The notes under the pieces are model-generated. The model did no database searches and had not been told where the DNA came from. It saw only the letters and a list, made by a program, of their open reading frames with translations. Shown here one piece after another: positions 1-6,530 of a stretch of DNA of 13,496 nt. The stretch's first letter is position 1. Each line of letters opens with the position of its first letter. A program made the position numbers and the translations under genes. The DNA is taken from contig JBKHXE010000084.1 of assembly GCA_046566185.1 (NCBI GenBank), positions 1 through 13,496 on the forward strand, in the 5' to 3' direction. The stretch comes from SCSIO-59966 sp046566185 (lineage in GTDB: Bacteria; Actinomycetota; Actinomycetes; Actinomycetales; SCSIO-59966).

Positions 1-78
1 CCGGTTGACCGCGTTCACGCCGCCGCCGCCGATGCCGACGACCTTGATGACCGCGAGGTAGTTCTGCGGTGCTGCCAC
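1..78 (-). CDS. ftsZ: Cell division protein FtsZ, N-terminal 26 codons only (cut by window edge)
   Basis: FtsZ is the tubulin-like GTPase that polymerises into the cytokinetic ring at mid-cell and recruits the divisome. Reading from a GTG at 78 gives MAAPQNYLAV then IKVVGIGGGGVNAVNR, running off the window. This is the characteristic actinobacterial FtsZ start. It includes the first glycine-rich nucleotide-contact loop (GIGGGGVNAV, residues 15-24); the tubulin signature and the C-terminal tail lie outside. The upstream sequence has only a weak purine-rich ribosome site (GAAGG and GAGAAG within about 20 nt of the GTG). The start is therefore chosen by family identity rather than by a strong Shine-Dalgarno sequence. 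It is the last gene visible in the cluster and is separated from ftsQ by 209 bp holding promoter-like sequence, so it may be transcribed partly independently of the mur genes. Identity is secure despite the short fragment. Confidence 0.93.
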   Translation of the reverse strand, partial: MAAPQNYLAVIKVVGIGGGGVNAVNR

Positions 79-168
79 GGGGTCTTCTCGCCTTCGTCCG
101 AGTGGGTTCCGGGCACGGGGCCCGAGGGTCCGGGGTGTCCCTCGCCCCAGGGCGACGGTCCCGGTCGG

Positions 169-209
169 ACCCTCACCCTCAGGTAGAGGGTTATAGTTAT
201 GTCAACTAC
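169..209 (-). promoter_or_regulatory. AT-rich promoter/operator-like island upstream of ftsZ
   Basis: Within very GC-rich DNA, the minus strand here reads TTGACA (205-200), then ATAAC and TATAAC in tandem (200-190). These are followed by ACCCTC (191-186), a 5-nt spacer, GAGGGT (180-175) and a second GAGGGT (174-169). The ACCCTC/GAGGGT pair is a perfect 6-bp inverted repeat. TTGACA matches a housekeeping -35 box and TATAAC resembles a -10 box. However, the two are only 4 nt apart, and no good -10 lies 16-18 nt after TTGACA, so they cannot be one standard promoter. The most I can say is that this is a promoter and/or a repressor site controlling ftsZ. Its place, about 95-130 nt before the ftsZ start, fits that role. 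The rest of the gap (79-168 and 210-287) shows only short GC-rich inverted repeats, such as TCGCCC-CA-GGGCGA at 142-155, and no terminator. Confidence 0.55.
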
Positions 210-287
210 GTCCGTGCTGGACGCTAGGAGTCCATCGAGCCGCGGACAACGCGCCACGCCGAGCAGGAGCGAGAAAAGCGGGACGCG

Positions 288-1199
288 TCACCGCGTGACG
301 GGAGTCAGCGGCGCGCTCACGTCGTAGACCGCCGCCTCCCTCGTCCGCAGCGCCTGGAGCACGTCCGCCTTGAGGTCGCTGTCGGCCGGGCCGCCCCACA
401 CCACCTCGGCCCCGCCGCGCAGGCGGAGCCGGACGTCGTCCGGGGTGCTCGCGCCGATCTGCTCGACGTCGGCCCGCAGGTCGGTCGGCAGGGCGGCCAG
501 CACGCCGGACGCCGCCCGCAGGGTCGCGGGCCCGGCCGCGAGCGGCACCTCGAGCAGCGGCAGGTCGGCCGGCGCCTCGGGCACCTCGGCGATGACCACG
601 GCGTCGACGTCCACGAGCGACACCCCGTCGTCCGTCGGGACGGCGGCGATGGGCACCCGCTCGACGATCCGCACCTCGAGCGTCGACGGCCACGCGCGGA
701 CGACGTCGACGTCCTTGACGAGCGGCAGGGCGGCCACCCGCTCCTCGACCGCGGAGGCGCCCACCCGGGCGAGCGGAGTCCCGAGGGTGGGTTCGAGCAG
801 GGCACGCACCTGCTGCGCGTCGATGCGCTGGGTGCCCACCACGCCCAGCTCCCGGACGGCGAGCAGCGGCGACGCGAGCAGCACCCAGCCGGCCAGCCCG
901 GCCGCGGCCAGGACGCCGAGGGCGACGAGGACCGGGCGCCACGTCAGCCACCGTCGGGCGCGGGCGCGCGCGGCGAAGCGGGCCGCCGACGCCCGCGAGA
1001 CGACGTGCTCGCGGGCGGTCGCCGTGCGGGTGCCGCCCGAGCGGGACGGCGCGGAAGCGGTCGCCCCGGCGGGGGCCGCCGCGCGCCCGGCGGGCCGGGC
1101 AGCGGCACGGCGTACCGCGGGCCGCGGTCCGGGGGCAGGTGCCGGGGGCGCCGCGCGCGGTGCGGCCCGCCGCGCCGGGGGGGTCGGCCGGCGGCTCAC
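288..1199 (-). CDS. ftsQ: Cell division protein FtsQ (POTRA-domain divisome protein)
   Basis: FtsQ is a bitopic divisome protein that, with its FtsL/FtsB-type partners, links the FtsZ ring to the septal synthases FtsW and FtsI. The 303-residue product has a cytoplasmic tail of about 85 residues, low-complexity and rich in Ala, Pro and Arg. One membrane segment follows (about 88-110, core LVALGVLAAAGLAGWVLL). Next comes a POTRA domain (about 111-182: SPLLAVRELGVVGT, later VEERVAALPLVKDVDV and WPSTLEVRIVERVP), then the FtsQ beta domain to the end (VTR). The GTG at 1199 overlaps the murC stop as GTGA, with GGAGG 10 nt upstream inside murC. The same frame stays open far upstream, but that part lies inside murC and is its shadow. 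A run of seven C falls in codons 5-8. Length and domain order are normal for actinobacterial FtsQ. It is the last gene before the 209-bp gap to ftsZ. Confidence 0.95.
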   Translation of the reverse strand: MSRRPTPPARRAAPRAAPPAPAPGPRPAVRRAAARPAGRAAAPAGATASAPSRSGGTRTATAREHVVSRASAARFAARARARRWLTWRPVLVALGVLAAAGLAGWVLLASPLLAVRELGVVGTQRIDAQQVRALLEPTLGTPLARVGASAVEERVAALPLVKDVDVVRAWPSTLEVRIVERVPIAAVPTDDGVSLVDVDAVVIAEVPEAPADLPLLEVPLAAGPATLRAASGVLAALPTDLRADVEQIGASTPDDVRLRLRGGAEVVWGGPADSDLKADVLQALRTREAAVYDVSAPLTPVTR

Positions 1200-2647
1200 G
1201 AGCGCACCCCCTCCACCGGCTCCGCCGTCGACCCGCTCTCCAGCAGGCCGAGCACCTCGCGGCCGATCATCGTGACGTCCCCGGCCCCGATGGTCAGCAC
1301 GAGGTCCCCGGGCCGCGCCACGCGCGCGACCGCGGCGGCGACCGCGGACCAGCTCGGCACGTAGTCGACACGCCCCTCCGGCAGGTCGACGGCCCGGGCG
1401 ACCAGCTCGCCGGTCACACCGGCCACCGGGTCCTCGCGCGCGGCGTAGACGTCCATGACGACGACGTGGTCGGCCTGCGAGAGAGCCGCACCGAACTCGG
1501 CGGCGAAGTCGAGCGTCCGGCTGTACAGGTGAGGCTGGAAGACGACGACGAGCCGTCCGCCGCCGGCCACCTGCCGGCCGGTCGCCACCGCCGCGGCGAC
1601 CTTGGCGGGGTTGTGGGCGTAGTCGTCGTACACGCGCACGCCCCCGGCGGTCCCTCGGGCCTCGAAGCGGCGCCGGGTGCCGGTGAACGTCTCGAGACCC
1701 TCCCGCGCCAGTCCCGACGGCACGCCGAGCTCGACCGCCGCCGCGTACGCCGCCGCGGCGTTGAGCGCGTTGTGCCGCCCGGGCACCCGGAGCACCGCGT
1801 CGCCCACGCGGCGGCCCCGGTGGACGAGCGTCAGCGCGATGCGCCCGCCGCGCGGCTGGATGTCGGTGACCCGCACGTCCGCGTCCGGGTGCTCGCCGTA
1901 GGTGATCACCCGACGTCCCTCGGAGCGCGCCAGGTCGGCGAGCCGGGCCGCGCCGGCGTCGTCCAGGCACGTGACGAGCGGGCCGTCGTCGACGATGCGC
2001 CGGCTGAACTCGGCGAACGCCGCCTCGACCGCCTCGGCGGTGCCGTAGTGGTCGAGGTGGTCGGGCTGGACGTTCGTGACGACCGACAGCACGGGCGTGT
2101 AGACGAGGAACGACGAGTCGCTCTCGTCGGCCTCGGCGACGAACACGTCGCCGGTGCCGTCGTGGGCGTTGGTGCCCGCGCCCGCGAGGTCGCCGCCGAT
2201 GGCGAACGACGGGTCTCGGCCGGCGTGCTGCAGCACCACGGTGAGCATGGACGACGTCGTGGTCTTGCCGTTGGTGCCCGCCACCGCGACGCCGCGGCGG
2301 CCCTGCATCACCGCGTGGAGGGCCTGCGACCGGTGCAGCACGAGCAGGCCGCGGCGCCTGGCCTCCCGCAGCTCCGCGTTGTCGTCGCGGATCGCGGACG
2401 ACGCCACGACGGCGTGCGCGCGGTCGAGGCGGGCCGGGTCGAAGCCGGTGCCGACGTGACCGCCCAGCGCGCGCAGGGCCGCCAGCACCGGGAGGTCCTT
2501 GGCGTCGCTGCCGCTGACGTCCAGGCCGCGAGCCAGCATGACCCGCGCGATGCCGGACATGCCGACCCCGCCGACACCGACGAAGTGGACCGGCGCCAGC
2601 TCGTCGGCCGGCGGCACGGTGGCGGTCAGGTCGAAGCGTGGGCTCAC
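1196..2647 (-). CDS. murC: UDP-N-acetylmuramate--L-alanine ligase MurC
   Basis: This cytoplasmic ATP-dependent ligase adds L-Ala to UDP-MurNAc, the first stem-peptide residue. The 483-residue protein shows the three Mur ligase domains. The N-terminal UDP-binding loop is GVGGVGMSGIA (24-34). The ATP loop is AGTNGKTTTSS (123-133, Lys128), followed by EADESDSSF (172-180), HLDHYG (197-202) and the RRRFE segment (325-329). The C-terminal domain carries DDYAHNP (341-347), QPHLYSRT (371-378) and GAGD (454-457). HFVGVGGVGMSG and QPHLYSRT are MurC hallmarks that separate it from MurD, MurE and MurF. In most MurC proteins I know, the P-loop reads GTHGKT; here position 126 is Asn. GTG at 2647 is chosen because it overlaps the murG stop as GTGA and has GGGGAG 6 nt upstream. 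The gene overlaps ftsQ by 4 nt. Length is typical. Confidence 0.97.
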   Translation of the reverse strand: MSPRFDLTATVPPADELAPVHFVGVGGVGMSGIARVMLARGLDVSGSDAKDLPVLAALRALGGHVGTGFDPARLDRAHAVVASSAIRDDNAELREARRRGLLVLHRSQALHAVMQGRRGVAVAGTNGKTTTSSMLTVVLQHAGRDPSFAIGGDLAGAGTNAHDGTGDVFVAEADESDSSFLVYTPVLSVVTNVQPDHLDHYGTAEAVEAAFAEFSRRIVDDGPLVTCLDDAGAARLADLARSEGRRVITYGEHPDADVRVTDIQPRGGRIALTLVHRGRRVGDAVLRVPGRHNALNAAAAYAAAVELGVPSGLAREGLETFTGTRRRFEARGTAGGVRVYDDYAHNPAKVAAAVATGRQVAGGGRLVVVFQPHLYSRTLDFAAEFGAALSQADHVVVMDVYAAREDPVAGVTGELVARAVDLPEGRVDYVPSWSAVAAAVARVARPGDLVLTIGAGDVTMIGREVLGLLESGSTAEPVEGVRS

Positions 2648-3744
2648 GCGCGGCTCCCCGCCGCCTCGGCCACCAGGTCGGCCAGCCGCTCGTCGCCGTC
2701 ACGCAGACCGAACTCGGCGGCCCGGTCGGCCATCTGGCCGCGCCGGGCCGGGTCGGCGAGCACGGGCAGCAGCTCGCCGCGGACCCAGGCCGGGGTGCAG
2801 TCGGCGTCCGCGACGAGCAGCCCGCCCCCCGCGAGGACCACCGGCTCGGCGTTGAGGCGCTGCTCGCCGTTGCCGATCGGCAGAGGCACGTACGCGGCCG
2901 GCAGCCCGACGGCGGTGACCTCGCAGACGGTGCCGGCGCCGGCCCGCCCGGCGACCATGTCGGCCGCCGCGTACGCCAGGTCCATCCGGTCCAGGTACTC
3001 CCGGACGACGTAGGGCACGTCCCCGCTCGGCCCGCCGGCGACGTCCACGTCCTTGCCGGTGCCGCAGCCGTGCAGCACCTGCACGCCGGCCGCGGCGAGA
3101 TCGCCCGCGGCGGCGCCGAACGTCTCGTTGAGCCGCTGGGAGCCCAGGCTGCCCCCGTACACCAGGAGCGTCACGAGGTCCGGTCGCAGGCCGAAGTACT
3201 GGCGCGCCTGCGCTCGCAGGGCGGCCCGGTCGAGGGTCGCGATCTCGCGGCGCATCGGCAGTCCGACGCGCAGGGCACGCGGCAGCGGGGTGTCCGGGAA
3301 CGTCACCGCGACGGCGCGCGCCCAGCGCGCCCCCAGGCGGTTCGCCAGCCCCGGCCGACGGTTCTGCTCGTGCACCACGACCGGCACGCCCCGCCGGCGC
3401 GCCGCCAGGTAGGCCGGGGTCGCGACGTAGCCGCCGAAGCCGACCACGACGTCCGCACCGACCCGGTCGATCGCGTCCTCCGCGGCACGCACGGCGGCCC
3501 GCAGGCGGCCGGGCAGCCGCAGCAGGTCACCGCTCGGCCGGCGGGGCATCGGCACCCGTGGCACGACGGCGAGCTCGTAGCCGCGCTCGGGCACGAGCCG
3601 CGCCTCCAGGCCCTCGGAGGTGCCCAGGGCCAGCACCCCCGTCGCGGGGTCCCGGCGCCGCAGGCAGTCGGCCAGCGCGAGCAACGGCGCCACGTGCCCC
3701 GCGGTGCCGCCCCCGGCCAGCAGCACGGAGAGCGGCCGGCTCAC
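2644..3744 (-). CDS. murG: Undecaprenyldiphospho-muramoylpentapeptide beta-N-acetylglucosaminyltransferase MurG
   Basis: MurG transfers GlcNAc from UDP-GlcNAc to lipid I on the inner face of the membrane, giving lipid II, the substrate of FtsW. The 366-residue protein has the GT-B fold pattern. The N-terminal glycine loop is GGGTAGHVAP (11-20, with the family His17). Further motifs are GFGGYVATP (102-110), HEQN (125-128) and the second glycine loop GGSLGSQ (197-203). The donor-binding region has REYLDRMDLAYAAAD (248-262), GRAGAGTVCE (266-275, Glu275 expected at the ribose) and LPIGNGEQRLNA (288-299). It is a peripheral membrane protein with no transmembrane segment. The GTG at 3744 forms a GTGA overlap with ftsW and follows GGGGGAG by 4 nt. 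The frame is open further upstream, but only as an out-of-frame reading of ftsW. The stop overlaps murC in the same way. Length is normal. Confidence 0.96.
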   Translation of the reverse strand: MSRPLSVLLAGGGTAGHVAPLLALADCLRRRDPATGVLALGTSEGLEARLVPERGYELAVVPRVPMPRRPSGDLLRLPGRLRAAVRAAEDAIDRVGADVVVGFGGYVATPAYLAARRRGVPVVVHEQNRRPGLANRLGARWARAVAVTFPDTPLPRALRVGLPMRREIATLDRAALRAQARQYFGLRPDLVTLLVYGGSLGSQRLNETFGAAAGDLAAAGVQVLHGCGTGKDVDVAGGPSGDVPYVVREYLDRMDLAYAAADMVAGRAGAGTVCEVTAVGLPAAYVPLPIGNGEQRLNAEPVVLAGGGLLVADADCTPAWVRGELLPVLADPARRGQMADRAAEFGLRDGDERLADLVAEAAGSRA

Positions 3745-5027
3745 CGCGCTCCCCCGCCCTGACCCCTCGGACGGCGACGTGGCGCGGGCACGCGCAGCGG
3801 CACCACGGCGAGCGAGCGGCGCACCACGCTGGAGCGGGCCTCGAGGGCGTCGCGCGCGCCCGGCTCGGCGCGCGCGAAGGACAGCACCATGCCGAGCGCC
3901 AGCAGGGTCGACACGAGGGCGGAGCCCCCGGCCGACACCAGCGGCAGCGGGATGCCGATGACCGGCAGCAGACCGAGCACGACCGCGATGTTGATCATCG
4001 CCTGCCCGACGACCCACGCGAGCACGCCGGCGGTCGCGATCTTGACGAACACGTCGTCCGCGCGGCGCACCACCCGGGCGCAGGCCACGCCGACCGCCGT
4101 GAAGAGCAGCACGACGACGAGGGTGCCGGGCAGGCCGAGCTCCTCGCCGATGATGGCGTAGATGAAGTCGTTGTGGGCCTCCGGCAGCCACTCCCACTTC
4201 TCGCGGCTGGCGCCGAGACCGACGCCCCACCAGCCCCCGGAGGCCAGGGCCCACTTGCCGTGCATGGTCTGCCAGCAGGCTCCCCACGTGTCGGTGCACT
4301 CGGCGGACAGCCAGGTCTGCACGCGGCTCATCCGGTTGCGGCTCGACGACACGAGGAACGCCGCCGCCACGGCGGCGACGCCTCCGGCCGCGAGGAACAT
4401 CCGCGTGGGCACCCCCGCGACGAACAGCGCACCGGCGACCACGGCCATCATGACGAGCGCGGTCCCGAGGTCGCGGCCGGTCAGCACGAGCCCGATGACG
4501 AGCCCCGCGAACGGCCCGACGGGCACGAGCACGTGCGCCCACCGGCTCAGCAGGTGCCGTTTGCGCGCGAGGACGGCGGCGCACCAGACGGCCAGGGCGA
4601 GCTTCGCCGCCTCCGACGGCTGCGCCCGGACGCCGGCGATCTCGATCCAGTTGGTGTTGCCCTTGACGCCGACACCGAGCGGGGTGAGCACGAGCAGCTG
4701 GCCCGCGACCGCCAGGCCCAGCAGCGGCCACGCCAGCCGCTTCCACGTCTCGACGCGCAGCCGCGACGCTCCCCACATCAGCGGCAGTCCGATCGCGGCG
4801 AACAGGGCCTGCCGGCCGAACACGGCGAACGAGGAGCCGCTCCGCGCGTAGGACTCCACGCTCGAGCTGGACAGCACCATGACGAGCCCGATGGCCACCA
4901 GCAGGAGCGTCGAGCCGAGCAGCAGGTAGTAGCTGGTGACCGGCGTCTCCCAGCGGGTCAGCCGGTCGACGACCGCCGTGGCCAGCCCCGGACGGCGCGC
5001 CGGCTCCTGGGTCGTGATCGTGGCCAC
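3741..5027 (-). CDS. ftsW: Septal peptidoglycan glycosyltransferase FtsW (SEDS family)
   Basis: FtsW is the SEDS-family lipid II polymerase of the septum and works as a pair with FtsI, encoded in the same cluster. The 428-residue protein starts with a cytoplasmic tail of about 32 residues and is otherwise dominated by membrane helices (first about 34-52). Conserved stretches are TPLGVGVKGNTNWI (115-128), QPSEAAKLAL (136-145), LTGRDLGTA (182-190), LPEAHNDFIYAIIGEELG (281-298) and GIPLPLVSAGGSAL (358-371). Asp287 in the HNDF motif is the expected catalytic aspartate of SEDS enzymes. The extracytoplasmic loop before it carries two cysteines (244 and 251). The C-terminal tail (about 385-428) is basic and cytoplasmic. 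The GTG at 5027 is 3 nt after the murD stop, with GGTGG 7 nt upstream; the 3' end overlaps murG. It is called FtsW rather than RodA because of its position in dcw next to murD and murG. Confidence 0.95.
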   Translation of the reverse strand: MATITTQEPARRPGLATAVVDRLTRWETPVTSYYLLLGSTLLLVAIGLVMVLSSSSVESYARSGSSFAVFGRQALFAAIGLPLMWGASRLRVETWKRLAWPLLGLAVAGQLLVLTPLGVGVKGNTNWIEIAGVRAQPSEAAKLALAVWCAAVLARKRHLLSRWAHVLVPVGPFAGLVIGLVLTGRDLGTALVMMAVVAGALFVAGVPTRMFLAAGGVAAVAAAFLVSSSRNRMSRVQTWLSAECTDTWGACWQTMHGKWALASGGWWGVGLGASREKWEWLPEAHNDFIYAIIGEELGLPGTLVVVLLFTAVGVACARVVRRADDVFVKIATAGVLAWVVGQAMINIAVVLGLLPVIGIPLPLVSAGGSALVSTLLALGMVLSFARAEPGARDALEARSSVVRRSLAVVPLRVPAPRRRPRGQGGGAR

Positions 5028-5030
5028 GGC

Positions 5031-6530
5031 TCAGCCACCGGTCCCCGGCGCCGAGGGGCGCGACAGCAGGGCCCGCACGGCCGCGGCGAAGGCGTCGCCG
5101 CGGGCCCCGTAGTCGGGGAACTGGTCCATCGACGCGCAGGCGGGCGCGAGCAGCACGGTGTCCCCCGGGCGCGCGAGGGACCGCGCGGCGCGCACCGCGT
5201 CGTCCATCACGGCCCGGCCCGGCTCTGCGGACGCGACGGCCATGGCAGCAGTCTCACGGGCGTCGACCTCGACGACCGGGACATCCGGCGCGTGTCGTGC
5301 CAGCGCGTCCCGCAGCGGTGCGCGGTCGACGCCCACGAGGACGACGCCCCGCAGCCGCCGGGCGTGCGTCGACACGAGGTCGTCGAAGGTGGCGCCCTTG
5401 GCCAGTCCGCCCGCCACCCAGACGACCGGGTCGAAGGCGGCGAGCGAGGCCGACGCGGCGTGCGGGTTGGTGGCCTTGGAGTCGTCGACCCAGGTGACGC
5501 CGTCCGCCTCGCCGACGCGCGCGATGCGGTGCGGGTCGGGTGCGAAGGCACGCAACCCGTCGCGCACGGCGGCCGCGGGGACGCCGTGCGCCCGGGCCAG
5601 CGCCGCCGCCGCCAGGGCGTTCGCCACCGTGTGCGGGGCGACCGGTGCGCCGTCCGTGGCCAGGTCGGCGAGGGTGGCGAGCTCGGCCGCGGACGTCGAG
5701 CGCTCCTCGACGAAGGCCCGGTCGGCGAGGACGTCGTCGACGACGCCGAGCATCGAGACGTCCGGGACGCCGAGCGTGAAGCCGACGGCGCGGCAGCCCT
5801 CGACCACGTCCGCGTCGCGCACGAGGCGCTCGGTGACGGGGTCCGCGACGTTGTAGACGCAGGCCACCTCGGTGCGCTCGTAGACGCGGCCCTTGTCGGC
5901 GGCGTACGCCTCGAGCGAGCCGTGCCAGTCGACGTGGTCGGGCGCGACGTTGAGGCACGCGCTGGCCCGCGGCGCGATCGAGTGCGACCAGTGGAGCTGG
6001 AAGCTGGAGAGCTCGACGGCGAGCACGTCGTAGGGGTCGGGGTGCAGCACGGCCTCGAGCAGCGGGGTGCCGACGTTGCCGGCCGCGACGGCGCGCAGCC
6101 CGGCGGCCCGCAGGATCGCCTCCAGCATGCGCACCGTGGTGGTCTTGCCGTTCGTGCCGGTCAGCGTCAGCCACGGGGCCGCACCGGCGGGCCGCAGGCG
6201 CCACGCCAGCTCCACCTCGCCCCACACCGGGACCCCGCCGGCCGCGGCGGCGGCCAGCACCGGTGACGTCGGCCGCCACCCGGGCGAGGTGACGACGAGC
6301 TCGGGGGGCGCGCCCGCGACGTCCGGCAGGGTGTCGGTGGCGCCCTCGCCGAGGGCGACGTCGGCGCCCAGCACGCGCAGCAGGTCGGCCTTCTCGCGCT
6401 CCCCCTCGCCGGCCCGGCCGTCGACCGCGACCACCCGCGCCCCGCGCTCGGCGAGCGCCACCGCGGCGGCGAAGCCGCTGACGCCCAGCCCGGCGACGAC
6501 GACCCGGCGGCCGTCCCAGTCGCTTCTCAC
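5031..6530 (-). CDS. murD: UDP-N-acetylmuramoyl-L-alanine--D-glutamate ligase MurD
   Basis: MurD adds D-Glu to UDP-MurNAc-L-Ala in the cytoplasm. The 499-residue product has the N-terminal UDP-binding loop VAGLGVSGF (12-20) and TSPGW (81-85). Central-domain motifs are TGTNGKTTT (124-132, Lys129), ELSSFQL (173-179), HVDWHGS (199-205), and Lys213 in ADKGRVY, a plausible carbamylated lysine. The C-terminal domain has PHRIARV (333-339), DDSKATNP (349-356), GGLAKGATF (374-382) and LLAPACASMDQF (460-471). The SKATN and PACASMDQF signatures are specific to MurD. I chose GTG at 6530 because it overlaps the mraY stop as GTGA and places the glycine loop near the N-terminus, as in the family. The open frame extends about 100 nt further up, but that would run into mraY. 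No strong Shine-Dalgarno sequence is visible, only GGTGGTGGG inside the mraY end, so coupling to mraY translation is likely. It is slightly longer than many MurD proteins. Confidence 0.96.
   Translation of the reverse strand: MRSDWDGRRVVVAGLGVSGFAAAVALAERGARVVAVDGRAGEGEREKADLLRVLGADVALGEGATDTLPDVAGAPPELVVTSPGWRPTSPVLAAAAAGGVPVWGEVELAWRLRPAGAAPWLTLTGTNGKTTTVRMLEAILRAAGLRAVAAGNVGTPLLEAVLHPDPYDVLAVELSSFQLHWSHSIAPRASACLNVAPDHVDWHGSLEAYAADKGRVYERTEVACVYNVADPVTERLVRDADVVEGCRAVGFTLGVPDVSMLGVVDDVLADRAFVEERSTSAAELATLADLATDGAPVAPHTVANALAAAALARAHGVPAAAVRDGLRAFAPDPHRIARVGEADGVTWVDDSKATNPHAASASLAAFDPVVWVAGGLAKGATFDDLVSTHARRLRGVVLVGVDRAPLRDALARHAPDVPVVEVDARETAAMAVASAEPGRAVMDDAVRAARSLARPGDTVLLAPACASMDQFPDYGARGDAFAAAVRALLSRPSAPGTGG

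Noticed and set aside
110..155. Short GC-rich inverted repeats (110-124 and 142-155) as a terminator or riboswitch in the ftsZ leader
   Set aside because: Arms of only 5-6 bp in very GC-rich sequence, with no T-run after them, are expected by chance.
15..257. An 80-codon minus-strand open frame across the ftsQ-ftsZ gap
   Set aside because: It runs through the promoter-like island and then reads ftsZ in the wrong frame. There is no ribosome site and no resemblance to a known small protein.
1139..3013. A 624-codon plus-strand open frame opposite murC and murG
   Set aside because: Composition is the mirror of the mur genes (DHRGVRR-type text), with no domain, no ribosome site of note and full overlap with recognised genes.
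3558..6266. A 902-codon open frame on the plus strand, antisense to murG, ftsW and murD
   Set aside because: It is low-complexity, rich in Arg, Gly, His, Asp and Gln, with no recognisable motif, and lies opposite three clear genes. Long antisense open frames are expected in DNA with this GC content because stop codons are rare.
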